Part shown: piece after piece, positions 1-8,671 of the stretch
Layout: each line of letters begins with the position of its first letter
How positions within the stretch are numbered: position 1 is the first letter of the stretch
Assembly: GCF_014651075.1 (NCBI RefSeq)
Contig: NZ_BMWE01000009.1
Location: forward strand, 186,001-250,000
Length of the DNA stretch: 64,000 nt
Direction: 5' to 3'
Source: Streptomyces djakartensis
Lineage (GTDB): Bacteria; Actinomycetota; Actinomycetes; Streptomycetales; Streptomycetaceae
Translations under genes and position numbers: made by a program
Notes under the pieces: generated by a model
The model's database searches: none
The model's input: the letters and a program-made list of their open reading frames with translations, nothing else
Told to the model about the DNA's origin: nothing

Positions 1-270
1 ACCGCGTTCCGCGACCACCTGGTGCTCGGCTACGAGATCGTCAAGTGGGACGGCGATCTCGGCCGCCCGGCGGCGTACCAGCCGCTGTCGCCGGAGATCG
101 CCGAGCAGAAGGCACGGCTGCTGCAGGAGCACTACCCCTCGCAGCGGCACCGGCCCTGGTACGACCGGGAGGCCTTCCTCGGCCTCGCCCGGATCCGCGG
201 TGTCGAATGCCACGCGCGCTACGCCGAGGCGTTCGCCGTCACCAAACTCACGCTCGACCTGGGGGACTGA
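1..270 (+). CDS. PIG-L (LmbE) family deacetylase, C-terminal part
   Basis: Only the last 89 residues are in the window; the gene begins upstream of base 1. The segment starting near HLVLGYEIVKWDGDL and ending ARIRGVECHARYAEAF followed by the C-terminus matches the C-terminal end of PIG-L/LmbE-type zinc N-deacetylases found in glycan clusters. The zinc-binding motifs would be in the missing part. Inferred role: removing an acyl group from an amino sugar or its nucleotide-linked precursor. The stop is 3 bases before the TTG start of the epimerase gene, and its last codons (GGGGGA) supply that gene's ribosome-binding site, so it is the upstream member of the same operon. Alternative: another LmbE-like deacetylase of different substrate. 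Confidence 0.7.
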   Translation, partial: TAFRDHLVLGYEIVKWDGDLGRPAAYQPLSPEIAEQKARLLQEHYPSQRHRPWYDREAFLGLARIRGVECHARYAEAFAVTKLTLDLGD

Positions 271-273
271 ACC

Positions 274-1299
274 TTGCGCGTACTGCTCACCGGACACCAG
301 GGCTATCTGGGCACCGTGATGGCCCCGGTCCTTGACGCGGCCGGACACGACGTCGTCGGCCTCGACGCCGGCCTGTTCGCCGGCTGCGTCCTCGGCCCGG
401 CGCCCGCCGACCCGCCGGGTCACCGGGTGGATCTGCGCGATGTCACGGCCGGCCACCTGGCCGGGGTGGACGCCGTGATCCACCTGGCCGCGCTCTCCAA
501 CGACCCGCTGGGCTCCCTGGCGCCGGAGCTCACCTACGACATCAACCACCACGCGTCCGTACGCCTCGCCCGGCTGGCCCGCGACGCCGGGGTGCGGCGC
601 TTCCTGTACGCGTCGACCTGCTCGGTGTACGGAGCCGCCGGCGGGGACGATCTGGTGGGCGAGGACGCCCCGCTGCGCCCGGTGACCCCGTACGCGGAGT
701 CCAAGGTGCGGGTGGAGGACGACCTGCACGCGCTGGCCGACGGCGACTTCACCCCGGTGTTCATGCGCAACGCCACCGCTTTCGGCTACTCGCCCCGGCT
801 GCGCGCCGACATCGTGCTGAACAACCTGGTGGGCCACGCGCTGCTGTCCGGCGAGGTGCTCGTGCTCTCGGACGGCACCCCCTGGCGCCCGCTGGTGCAC
901 GCCGCCGACATCGCACGGGCGTTCACGGCCGCGCTGACCGCGCCGCGCGAGGCCGTGCACGACCGGGCGTTCAACATCGGCAGCGAGACCAACAACGTCA
1001 CGGTCGCCGAGATCGCCGGTCAGGTCGCCGAGGCGGTGTCCGGCGCGAAGGTGGTGATCACCGGGGAGACCGGTGCGGATCCGCGCTCGTACCGGGTGGA
1101 CTTCTCCCGGTTCCGCGCCGCGGTTCCCGGATTCGACTGCGAGTGGACGGTGAAACAGGGCGCCCTGGAACTCGCCGACGCCTACCGGGAACACGGGCTG
1201 ACCAGGGAGGACTTCGAGCGGCGCTTCACCCGCCTCGCGGTGCTGCGCGCGGCGTTTGACGCCGGTGCCGTGGACGGCACCCTGCGGTGGCGCCGGTGA
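274..1299 (+). CDS. NAD-dependent epimerase/dehydratase (extended SDR)
   Basis: 341 residues, the usual length for nucleotide-sugar epimerases and dehydratases. The N-terminus has the Rossmann glycine motif GHQGYLG (residues 7-13). STCSVYG (114-120) and the catalytic Y140-x3-K144 (YAESK) follow, all typical of extended short-chain dehydrogenases acting on NDP-sugars. It starts at a TTG preceded by GGGGGA lying in the end of the deacetylase gene. The exact reaction (4-epimerisation, 4-keto formation or 4-reduction) cannot be told from sequence alone. Its neighbours, an RmlC-like epimerase and a PLP aminotransferase, suggest a deoxyamino-sugar pathway. Cytoplasmic. Confidence 0.85.
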   Translation: MRVLLTGHQGYLGTVMAPVLDAAGHDVVGLDAGLFAGCVLGPAPADPPGHRVDLRDVTAGHLAGVDAVIHLAALSNDPLGSLAPELTYDINHHASVRLARLARDAGVRRFLYASTCSVYGAAGGDDLVGEDAPLRPVTPYAESKVRVEDDLHALADGDFTPVFMRNATAFGYSPRLRADIVLNNLVGHALLSGEVLVLSDGTPWRPLVHAADIARAFTAALTAPREAVHDRAFNIGSETNNVTVAEIAGQVAEAVSGAKVVITGETGADPRSYRVDFSRFRAAVPGFDCEWTVKQGALELADAYREHGLTREDFERRFTRLAVLRAAFDAGAVDGTLRWRR

Positions 1300-2570
1300 C
1301 CGGGCTCGGCGCTGAGATGCACGCGCTGGTGGAGCGGCTGTACCCGCTGTGCCGGAGCATCACCGGCGACGGTGTGCGCGCCACCCTGGACATCGTCGGC
1401 GAGTACATCCCGCTGCGGGTGCACGAGGTGCCGACCGGGACGCAGGTGCTCGACTGGACGGTGCCGCAGGAGTGGAACATCCGGGACGCGTACATCGCCG
1501 ACGCCGCCGGGAACCGGGTCGTCGACTTCGCGGCGTCCAGCCTGCACGTGCTCGGCTACAGCGTGCCGGTGTCGGCGACGATGCCGCTGGACGAGCTGCG
1601 CCCACACCTGCACACCCTGCCGGACCACCCGGGCTGGGTGCCGTACCGCACCAGCTACTACCGGCGGGAATGGGGGTTCTGCCTGGCCCAGGAGACCCTG
1701 GACGCGATGCCGGACGGCGAGTACGAGGTGTGCGTCGACTCCACACTCGCCGACGGCCACCTCACCTACGCCGAGCACGTGGTCCCCGGGCAGGTCACCG
1801 ACGAGGTGATCGTCTCCTGCCACGTCTGCCACCCGTCGCTGGCCAACGACAACCTGGCCGGCATCGCGGTGGCGACGTATCTGGCCCGGGCGCTGGCACG
1901 GCGGACGCCGTACTACACGTACCGGTTCCTGTTCGCGCCCGGCACCATCGGGGCGATCACCTGGCTGGCCCGCAACGCGGAACGGGTGGAGCTGATCAAG
2001 CACGGACTCGTGCTGGCGTGCGCCGGAGACCCGGGTCAGCTGACGTACAAGCAGAGCAGACGCGGCGACGCGGAGATCGACCGGGTGATGCGGCACGTAC
2101 TGGCCCGCTCCGAACGCCCCCACCGGATAACGGAGTTCACTCCGTACGGCTACGACGAGCGGCAGTTCTGCTCACCCGGGTTCAACCTCGGCGTGGGCTC
2201 GCTCACCCGGACCCCGTACGCCGCCTATCCCGAGTACCACACCTCGGCGGACAACCCGGAGTTCGTCTCCCCGGAGGCGATGGCGGACACCCTCGACGTC
2301 TGCCGCGAGGCGTTCGCCGTGCTGGACCGCAACCGGCGCTACCTGAACCTCAGCCCTTACGGCGAACCGCAGCTGGGCCGGCGCGGGCTGTACGACGCGC
2401 TCGGCGGCCGCAGCGACACCAGGCAGGCCCAGATGGCCATGCTATGGGTGCTCAACCTCTCCGACGGCGAGCACGGTCTGCTGGACGTCGCCGAGCGGTC
2501 AGGGCTGCCGTTCGACACCGTCGCCGCCGCGGCCGCGGCCCTGCACGGCGCCGGGCTGATCAAGGCATGA
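1296..2570 (+). CDS. DUF4910/DUF2172 aminopeptidase-like protein
   Basis: Starting at the GTG that overlaps the epimerase stop (GTGA) gives 424 residues beginning MTGLGAEM, which fits the family start better than a GTG nine bases upstream. Family signatures: LYPLCRSITGDGVR near the N-terminus, DWTVPQEWNIRDAYI, and the metal-site-like SCHVCHPSLANDN segment resembling M28 aminopeptidases. A C-terminal winged-helix-like tail occupies about the last 65 residues. Members sit in polysaccharide and natural-product clusters and their substrates are generally unknown. It may hydrolyse an amide on a sugar or sugar-amino acid intermediate (inference). The stop overlaps the next start (ATGA). Confidence 0.8.
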   Translation: MTGLGAEMHALVERLYPLCRSITGDGVRATLDIVGEYIPLRVHEVPTGTQVLDWTVPQEWNIRDAYIADAAGNRVVDFAASSLHVLGYSVPVSATMPLDELRPHLHTLPDHPGWVPYRTSYYRREWGFCLAQETLDAMPDGEYEVCVDSTLADGHLTYAEHVVPGQVTDEVIVSCHVCHPSLANDNLAGIAVATYLARALARRTPYYTYRFLFAPGTIGAITWLARNAERVELIKHGLVLACAGDPGQLTYKQSRRGDAEIDRVMRHVLARSERPHRITEFTPYGYDERQFCSPGFNLGVGSLTRTPYAAYPEYHTSADNPEFVSPEAMADTLDVCREAFAVLDRNRRYLNLSPYGEPQLGRRGLYDALGGRSDTRQAQMAMLWVLNLSDGEHGLLDVAERSGLPFDTVAAAAAALHGAGLIKA

Positions 2571-3865
2571 CGCCGATGACCACCGAGGAGGAACAGACGA
2601 CGGCACCGGCCGGGTCCGCCAAGCGGGCCCTCGCCGGCCGGCTGTCCTGGGGGCTGGCCGACCAGGCGGCCTCCAGCATGTCCAACTTCGCGGTGGGCCT
2701 CTACGTGGCCCGCTCGCTGGGAGTGACCGCGTTCGGCGTGTTCAGCCTCGCCTGGGTGAGCTACGGCGTGGTGCTCAACGTCTCCCGCGGCCTGGCCACC
2801 GACCCGCTCGTGGTGCGCTTCAGCGGCGTGCCCACCGAGACCTGGCGCGCGGCGGTGACCCGGTCGTCGGGGACCGCGCTCGGCGTCGGTGCCGCCCTCG
2901 GCGCGGCGTGCCTGGCGACCGGGCTCGGTGCCGGCGGCCGCGCGGGTTCCGCCTTCGCCTGCCTCGGCGTCGTCCTGCCGGGGCTGTTGTTGCAGGACGC
3001 GTGGCGGTTCGCGTTCTTCGCCGCCGGCGCCGGACGGAAGGCGTTCGTCAACGACGTCGTGTGGGGCGTCGCGCTCGTCCCGGCCCTGGTGATGGCGGCC
3101 CGAGTGGGCAGCGTGTCCGCGTATCTGCTCGCCTGGGGCGGGTCCGCGGCGGTGGCCGCGGTGTACGGCTGCTTCCAGTCCGGCATCCGGCCCCGGCTGA
3201 CCGGTGCGCGCGAGTGGCTGCGCGCGCACCGGGACCTCGGCTGCCGGTACCTGGTCGAGAACGTCGGCAACAGCGGTGCGAGCCAGCTGCGGGCATACGG
3301 GCTCGGCGCGATCGCCGGGGTCGGCGCGGTGGGCGTGATCCGGGGTGCCGAGCTGCTGCTCGGCCCGTTCCTGGCCGTGCTGATGGGTCTTTCGCTGGTC
3401 ACCGTCGCGGAGGCGGCACGGGTGCTGCGGCGGGCCCCGCACCGCCTCGGCGCGTTCTGCCTGCTGCTGGGCGGCGGGCAGGCCGCCGCCGCGCTGCTCT
3501 GGGGCGGGGCGCTGCTGCTGGTCCCCGACCGGCTCGGCGTGTTCCTGCTCGGCGGCGTCTGGAGCGCCGCCTCGGGGCTCATCGTGCCGGTCACGCTCGG
3601 CGTCGCGGGCGCGGGACTCGGCACCGGCGCGGCGGCCGGACTGCGCGCGCTCGGCGCGGCCGCGCGCAGCCTGCGCAGCCAGCTGATCGCCTCCGCCTGC
3701 TACGTCACCGGCGGGCTCGGCGGTGCGGCCGTGGCCGGCCCGGCCGGCTCCGCCTGGGGCGTCGCCGCCGCCACCGTCACCGGCTCGGCCGTGTGGTGGC
3801 TGCAACTGCGGTCCGCCCGGCGTGAGCACCACCACAAGCCCCTTCGCGAAGTGAGGACGTCATGA
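2567..3865 (+). CDS. Polysaccharide flippase-like membrane protein
   Basis: 432 residues dominated by hydrophobic helices. After a short cytoplasmic N-terminus, LSWGLADQAASSMSNFAVGLYVARSLG matches the first helix pair of Wzx/MATE-like polysaccharide exporters. About 12 membrane segments can be picked out to the C-terminus. Expected role: moving a lipid-linked glycan across the plasma membrane, or exporting a small glycoconjugate. The ATGA overlaps at both ends (with the DUF4910 gene and the glycosyltransferase gene) indicate translational coupling. A flippase within the operon argues that the product is exported rather than used in the cytoplasm. Membership of the MOP superfamily rests on topology and the N-terminal motif. 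Confidence 0.75.
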   Translation: MTPMTTEEEQTTAPAGSAKRALAGRLSWGLADQAASSMSNFAVGLYVARSLGVTAFGVFSLAWVSYGVVLNVSRGLATDPLVVRFSGVPTETWRAAVTRSSGTALGVGAALGAACLATGLGAGGRAGSAFACLGVVLPGLLLQDAWRFAFFAAGAGRKAFVNDVVWGVALVPALVMAARVGSVSAYLLAWGGSAAVAAVYGCFQSGIRPRLTGAREWLRAHRDLGCRYLVENVGNSGASQLRAYGLGAIAGVGAVGVIRGAELLLGPFLAVLMGLSLVTVAEAARVLRRAPHRLGAFCLLLGGGQAAAALLWGGALLLVPDRLGVFLLGGVWSAASGLIVPVTLGVAGAGLGTGAAAGLRALGAAARSLRSQLIASACYVTGGLGGAAVAGPAGSAWGVAAATVTGSAVWWLQLRSARREHHHKPLREVRTS

Positions 3866-4809
3866 CCGCCCATCCCCGGCTGAGCATCGGCCTGCCCGTC
3901 TACAACGGCGAGGAGTACCTCGCCGAGTCGCTCGACGCCCTGCTCGGCCAGAGCTACGAGGACTTCGAGCTGGTCATCTCCGACAACGCCTCCACCGACG
4001 GCACCGAGGACATCTGCCGTGAGTACGCGGCGCGGGACTCGCGCATCCGGTACATCCGGCTGCCCCGGAACATCGGCGCCGCCCCCAACCACAACTACGT
4101 GTTCACCCGCTGCCACGGTGAGCTGTTCAAGTGGGCCTCGCACGACGACCTGTACGCCCGGGACCTGCTGCGGGCTTGCGTGGAGGCGCTGGACGAGCGG
4201 CCCGACGTGATCCTGGCGCACGCCGACCAGGCGGTGATCGACGGCGACGGCAAGGTGAAGGTCCCGTACGAGTACACGCTCGCCACCGCCTCGCCGAGCG
4301 CGCCCGAGCGTTTCCGCAGCATGCTGTTCGAGCCCGGCGGCGACGACTTCTACGGGGTGATGCGGGCCGACGTGCTGCGCCGGGTGAAGCCGCACGACAG
4401 CTACCACCACGCGGACCGCACCTTCGTCGCCGAGATCGGCCTGCACGGGCCCTTCCACCAGGTGCCGGAGCTGCTGTACTTCCGCCGCGACCACCCCACC
4501 CGCGCCGAGCGGGCGAACCCGTCCAAGCGCTCCCGGTGCGTCAACCTGGACCCGCGGCGGGCCGGTCCGCTGCACCCGACGCCACGGCTGCTCGCCGAGT
4601 ACGTCTGGGGCTTCGTCGCGGCGATCCGGCGGGCGCCGCTGTCCGCGGCCGACCGGCGCGCCTGCTACCGCCACCTGGCCGCCTGGATGACCAGCCGGGC
4701 CCGGCCGGGCGCCGGCGAGCGGGTGGAGGACCGCGCCCCGGTCGACCCGGACCGGTTCGACGTCTGCGTCGACGCCCTCGTCGCCGGCCGTGAGGGGAGG
4801 CGGGCATGA
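3862..4809 (+). CDS. Family 2 glycosyltransferase
   Basis: 315 residues. The first 110 residues are a clear GT-A fold: LSIGLPVYNGEEYLAESLDALLGQ, the SDNASTDGT nucleotide-binding loop, and a DxD-like SHDD motif at residues 93-96 for metal and sugar nucleotide. No membrane segments are seen, so it is probably a cytoplasmic or peripheral enzyme adding one sugar to a growing acceptor. The start overlaps the flippase stop (ATGA) and its own stop overlaps the pyruvyl transferase start, again ATGA. It is the only glycosyltransferase in the visible part of the cluster, so further ones probably lie upstream of the window. Confidence 0.9.
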   Translation: MTAHPRLSIGLPVYNGEEYLAESLDALLGQSYEDFELVISDNASTDGTEDICREYAARDSRIRYIRLPRNIGAAPNHNYVFTRCHGELFKWASHDDLYARDLLRACVEALDERPDVILAHADQAVIDGDGKVKVPYEYTLATASPSAPERFRSMLFEPGGDDFYGVMRADVLRRVKPHDSYHHADRTFVAEIGLHGPFHQVPELLYFRRDHPTRAERANPSKRSRCVNLDPRRAGPLHPTPRLLAEYVWGFVAAIRRAPLSAADRRACYRHLAAWMTSRARPGAGERVEDRAPVDPDRFDVCVDALVAGREGRRA

Positions 4810-6032
4810 TCCCGGTGCGGGTGGGCGTGTTCGGCCTCCTCGGCTCCGGCAACCTCGGCAACGACGGATCGCTTCAGGCCCTGCTCGGCTACCTCCGCGC
4901 CGAGCATCCGGATGCGGTGGTGGACGCGCTGTGCGGCGGACCCGAGGCCGTCGCGTCCCGGTACGGGATCCCCGCGACGCGACTGCACTGGTACCGCGGG
5001 GAGTACCGGACCGCTTCACGTGCCGGCGCGATCGCGGCCAAGGGTCTGGGCAAACTCGTCGACGCCGTCCGCACCGCCGCCTGGGTGCGCCGGCACGACG
5101 TGGTGATCGTGCCGGGCATGGGCGTCCTGGAGGCCACGCTGCCGCTGCGGCCGTGGGGCTTTCCCTACTCGCTGTTCCTGCTCTGCGCGTCCGGCCGGCT
5201 GTTCGGCACCCGCGTCGCGCTGGTCGGCGTCGGCGCCGCCGCGATCGGCGCCCGGCCGACCCGGGCCCTGGTGCGCTGGTCGGCACGGCTGGCCGCCTAC
5301 CGGTCGTACCGGGACGCCCTGTCCCGCGACGCGATGCGGGCGATGGGTGTGGACACCGCAGGCGACGAGGTCCACCCGGACCTCGCCTTCGCCCTGCCGG
5401 CGCCGCCGCCGGGCACGCCCCCGGACCCGTCGGCCCACCCGCGACCGGTCTGCGTCGGCGTCATGGACTTCCACGGCGGAGACGACGACCGCGGCCGGGC
5501 CGAGGAGATCCACCGGCGCTACCTCGACGGGACGACCCGGTTCGTCCGCGCGCTGGCCGAGGAGGGCAGACCGGTCCGGCTGCTCACCGGTGACGCGTGC
5601 GACGCGCCGGTGGTCGCGGCGATCCTCGACGCGGTGGACTCGCCGCTGGTCACCGCTGCCGAAGTGACCTCGCTGACCGACCTGATGAAGGAGACGGCGG
5701 CCGCCGACACCGTGGTGGCGACCAGGTACCACAACCTGGTGTGCGCGCTGAAGACCGGAACGCCGACACTCGCCCTCAGCTATGCGGCGAAGAGCGACGC
5801 GCTGATGGGCCGGATGGGCCTTGCCGCGTACTGCCACCCGGCTCGCGAGGTCGACGCCGACCGGCTGCTGGAGCAGTTCCGGGCGCTGGAGCGGCGATCG
5901 CCCCAGGTGCGGCAGACCCTCGCCGAGCGGAACCTGGTCGCCGCCCGGCAACTCGAGCGCCAGTTCACCGCGTTGACCGCGGCCCTGTTCCCGGGGACCG
6001 ACCACACCACCGCCCGTCAGGAGGCTGCGTGA
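4806..6032 (+). CDS. Polysaccharide pyruvyl transferase family protein
   Basis: 408 residues. The N-terminus GLLGSGNLGNDGSLQALL and the C-terminal half VATRYHNLVCALKTGTPTLA, with the H-N and Y-x2-K elements, are typical of the PS_pyruv_trans family. These enzymes move pyruvate from phosphoenolpyruvate onto glycans as a ketal, but the family also holds non-pyruvylating glycosyltransferase-like members, so the chemistry is inferred. It is coupled to the upstream glycosyltransferase (ATGA) and the downstream RmlC-like gene (GTGA). A strong GGAGG for the next gene lies inside its end. Confidence 0.8.
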   Translation: MIPVRVGVFGLLGSGNLGNDGSLQALLGYLRAEHPDAVVDALCGGPEAVASRYGIPATRLHWYRGEYRTASRAGAIAAKGLGKLVDAVRTAAWVRRHDVVIVPGMGVLEATLPLRPWGFPYSLFLLCASGRLFGTRVALVGVGAAAIGARPTRALVRWSARLAAYRSYRDALSRDAMRAMGVDTAGDEVHPDLAFALPAPPPGTPPDPSAHPRPVCVGVMDFHGGDDDRGRAEEIHRRYLDGTTRFVRALAEEGRPVRLLTGDACDAPVVAAILDAVDSPLVTAAEVTSLTDLMKETAAADTVVATRYHNLVCALKTGTPTLALSYAAKSDALMGRMGLAAYCHPAREVDADRLLEQFRALERRSPQVRQTLAERNLVAARQLERQFTALTAALFPGTDHTTARQEAA

Positions 6033-6580
6033 AAGCGACCGAAGTCCCGGCGATAGCCGGCGCGTACCTGTTCGAGCCGACGCCGTACACCGACGAACGC
6101 GGCTTCTTCTGCCGCACCTTCGACGCCGACGTGGTCCGCTCGGTGGGCCTCGACCCGGACGCCTTCGTCCAGGACAGCCTGTCCCGCTCGGTCCGGGGCG
6201 TGCTGCGCGGCCTGCACCTGCGCTCCGGCGCCGGCGAGGCCAAGCTGGTGCGGTGCTCGTACGGGCAGATCTTCGACGTCGTCGTGGACCTGCGGCCGGA
6301 CTCGCCGACCTACCTGGGCCGGGCCTTCTTCGAGCTGTCCGGCGAGACGCAGGCGACCCTCTACATCCCGGCGGGATGCGCGCACGGCTTCCAGGCGCTG
6401 ACCGAAACCGCCGACACCTCGTACCGGATCGACCGCCCGCACGATCCGGCCGAGGACGTGACCATCGCCTTCGACGACCCGGAACTCGCCGTTCCCTGGC
6501 CACTGCCGGTCACAGCGATGTCCGAACGGGACCGAAAGGCGCCAACCCTGGCCGAAATCCTGCGGCAGAAGGAGAGTTGA
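6029..6580 (+). CDS. dTDP-4-dehydrorhamnose 3,5-epimerase family protein
   Basis: 183 residues, the standard length for RmlC. The GTG start overlaps the previous stop and has GGAGG 5 bases upstream. Family motifs: DERGFF near residue 30, SVRGVLRGLHLR with the conserved base His at residue 63, and YIPAGCAHGFQAL, which holds the second conserved His region of the cupin barrel. The enzyme class epimerises C3 and/or C5 of dTDP-4-keto-6-deoxyhexoses. No rmlA, rmlB or rmlD is visible in this window, so the substrate would have to come from enzymes encoded elsewhere. Cytoplasmic. Confidence 0.9.
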   Translation: MKATEVPAIAGAYLFEPTPYTDERGFFCRTFDADVVRSVGLDPDAFVQDSLSRSVRGVLRGLHLRSGAGEAKLVRCSYGQIFDVVVDLRPDSPTYLGRAFFELSGETQATLYIPAGCAHGFQALTETADTSYRIDRPHDPAEDVTIAFDDPELAVPWPLPVTAMSERDRKAPTLAEILRQKES

Positions 6581-6587
6581 GGCCGCC

Positions 6588-7931
6588 GTGCACACCGAAG
6601 GCGCTGCAGAGACCGAAGAGCTCCTCCTGCCCCGGTCGCGTACGGCGAACGAGCGGCTGCACACCATGATCCCCGGCGGCGCGCACACCTACGCCAAGGG
6701 CGACGACCAGTACCCCGAGAACCTGGCCCCGGTCATCAGCCACGGCCGCGGTGCCCACGTGTGGGACATCGACGGCAACCGCTACGTCGAGTACGGCTCC
6801 GGCCTGCGGTCGGTCAGCCTGGGCCACGCCCACCCACGCGTGATCGAGGCGGCGCGCCGGGAACTCGACCGCGGCAGCAACTTCGTCCGCCCGTCCATCG
6901 TCGAGGTCGAGGCCGCGGAACGCTTCCTGGCCACGGTACCGACCGCCGAGATGGTGAAGTTCGCGAAGAACGGCTCCGACGCCACCACCGCCGCGGTGCG
7001 CCTGGCCCGCGCCGCCACCGGGCGCGCGCGGGTGGCCCTCTGCGCCGACCACCCCTTCTTCTCCGTCGACGACTGGTTCATCGGCACCACACCCATGTCG
7101 GCGGGCATTCCGGCGGCCACCACCGACCTCACCGTGGCGTTCCCCTACGGAGACCTGGCCGCCACAGAGGAACTGCTGGAGAGCTACCAGGACGAGATCG
7201 CCTGCCTCATCCTCGAACCCGCCACCCACACCGAGCCACCGCCCGGTTACCTCACGGGCCTGCGCGAACTGGCCGACCGGCACGGCTGCGTACTGGTCTT
7301 CGACGAGATGATCACCGGCTTCCGCTGGTCCGAGGCGGGCGCGCAGGGTCTGTACGGCGTCGTCCCCGACCTCTCCACGTTCGGCAAGGCGCTGGGCAAC
7401 GGGTTCGCCGTCTCGGCGCTGGCCGGGCGCCGCGATCTGATGGAGCGGGGCGGGCTGCGGCACTCCGGCGACCGGGTGTTCCTGCTGTCCACCACGCACG
7501 GCGCGGAGACGCACTCACTGGCAGCCGCGATGGCCGTGCAGACCACCTACGTCGAGGAGGGTGTCACCGCGCGGCTGCACGCCCTCGGCGAGCGGCTGGC
7601 CGCCGGTGTCCGCGAGGCCGCGGCCGCCATGGGCGTCGGCGAGCACCTCGTCCTGCGGGGCCGGGCCAGCAACCTGGTCTTCGCCACCCTCGACGAGAAC
7701 GGGCAACCGTCGCAGCGGTACCGCACCCTGTTCCTGCGCCGGCTCCTCGCGGGCGGAGTGCTCGCCCCGTCGTTCGTGGTGAGCGCCGCGCTCACCGACG
7801 CCGACATCGACCACACCGTCGACGTGGTGGCCCAGGCCTGTGCGGTGTACCGGAAGGCACTGGACGCCGCCGACCCCACCGGCTGGCTGGGCGGGCGCCC
7901 GGTGAAGCCGGTGTTCCGCCGCTTGGCGTGA
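6588..7931 (+). CDS. Class III aminotransferase, glutamate-1-semialdehyde aminomutase-like
   Basis: 447 residues from a GTG with GGAGAG upstream. The fold follows the GSA aminomutase pattern: GGAHTYAKGDDQ, the LGHAHPRVIEA region, FAKNGSDATTAAVRLAR, VFDEMITGFR, and the PLP lysine K267 in TFGKALGNGF. Housekeeping hemL lies elsewhere in Streptomyces genomes. Copies such as this one in sugar clusters are thought to transaminate keto-sugars or other intermediates, so heme synthesis is unlikely here. It is the last gene of the operon. The 3' neighbour is on the opposite strand only 7 bases away, and no terminator is visible between them. Confidence 0.85.
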   Translation: MHTEGAAETEELLLPRSRTANERLHTMIPGGAHTYAKGDDQYPENLAPVISHGRGAHVWDIDGNRYVEYGSGLRSVSLGHAHPRVIEAARRELDRGSNFVRPSIVEVEAAERFLATVPTAEMVKFAKNGSDATTAAVRLARAATGRARVALCADHPFFSVDDWFIGTTPMSAGIPAATTDLTVAFPYGDLAATEELLESYQDEIACLILEPATHTEPPPGYLTGLRELADRHGCVLVFDEMITGFRWSEAGAQGLYGVVPDLSTFGKALGNGFAVSALAGRRDLMERGGLRHSGDRVFLLSTTHGAETHSLAAAMAVQTTYVEEGVTARLHALGERLAAGVREAAAAMGVGEHLVLRGRASNLVFATLDENGQPSQRYRTLFLRRLLAGGVLAPSFVVSAALTDADIDHTVDVVAQACAVYRKALDAADPTGWLGGRPVKPVFRRLA

Positions 7932-7938
7932 CGTGGCG

Positions 7939-8625
7939 TCAGCGCCGCTCGGGACGGCGACCGGCGTCGGCGGTACGGTCGACTGTTCGGTCAGCCACCT
8001 GGTCGACCAGCCACCCCGTCGCCGGTACCACCGCCAGCGCGGTGCACCAGCCGCCGAGGACGTCGGTCGGGTAGTGGGCGCCCAGGACGACCTGGGCCCA
8101 GCCCATGGCGGCGCCGGCGACCAGCCCCGCGGCGAGCACGAGTGCGGTGCCGGCCGCCCTGCCGAGGCCGAGCCGGCCGGTCGCGAGCAGCGCCACCGCG
8201 AGGGCGAGGGCGGTGAGGAAGGCGGTGTGCCCGCTCGGATAGGACAGGTTTCCGTCGCCGTGGATGGTGCGTCCGACCAGGGACTTGAGCAGCGTGGTCA
8301 CCGCCACCGCCAGGCCGGCCCCGGCAACGGCGAACACCGCCGCCCGAGGACGCCGGAGCAGCAGGCACCCCGCCACGGCGGCCGCGACCAGCGTTGCCGC
8401 TCCTGCCGGCTCCCCCAGGAAATCCACGGCCAGAGCGACGTCCCACCAGGTCGCCCCCACCCCGTCCACGGCCGCCGAGATCCGCGCGTCCACCCTGCCG
8501 GGCCGGCTGTCGCCGGCATACAGGGCCGCGAGCACGACGACCACCGCCGCGGCGAGGGCCGCGACCAGAGCGAGCCCGACGCGCAGCCGGGGGGCCAGCA
8601 CGGCGGACGCGGACCGGGCGGTCAC
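7939..8625 (-). CDS. PAP2 family phosphatase, membrane-bound
   Basis: 228 residues from a GTG preceded by AAGGAGGTG. A longer GTG reading begins 27 bases upstream but would place that ribosome-binding site inside the gene. About six membrane helices are seen. The three phosphatase motifs are present: KSLVGR (motif 1), YPSGHTA (motif 2) and GAHYPTDVLGG (motif 3, with the catalytic His). Such enzymes dephosphorylate lipid phosphates such as undecaprenyl pyrophosphate or phosphatidate on the outer face of the membrane. Recycling of the undecaprenyl carrier would suit the neighbouring glycan operon, but this is inference. It follows the LacI remnant on the same strand with a 46-base gap. Confidence 0.88.
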   Translation of the reverse strand: MTARSASAVLAPRLRVGLALVAALAAAVVVVLAALYAGDSRPGRVDARISAAVDGVGATWWDVALAVDFLGEPAGAATLVAAAVAGCLLLRRPRAAVFAVAGAGLAVAVTTLLKSLVGRTIHGDGNLSYPSGHTAFLTALALAVALLATGRLGLGRAAGTALVLAAGLVAGAAMGWAQVVLGAHYPTDVLGGWCTALAVVPATGWLVDQVADRTVDRTADAGRRPERR

Positions 8626-8671
8626 ACTCCCACCTCCTTGTCCGTTGTGCACGGCGGGGGACGTGAGTCGA

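Noticed and set aside
1349..2566. A long open frame running through the DUF4910 gene into the flippase gene
   Set aside because: The part before 2567 is Arg/Pro/Gly-rich frame shadow; only the part from the ATG at 2567 has protein-like sequence.
6588..7931. Housekeeping hemL
   Set aside because: It lies in a sugar operon with overlapping genes and away from other heme genes; hemL in Streptomyces is expected elsewhere.
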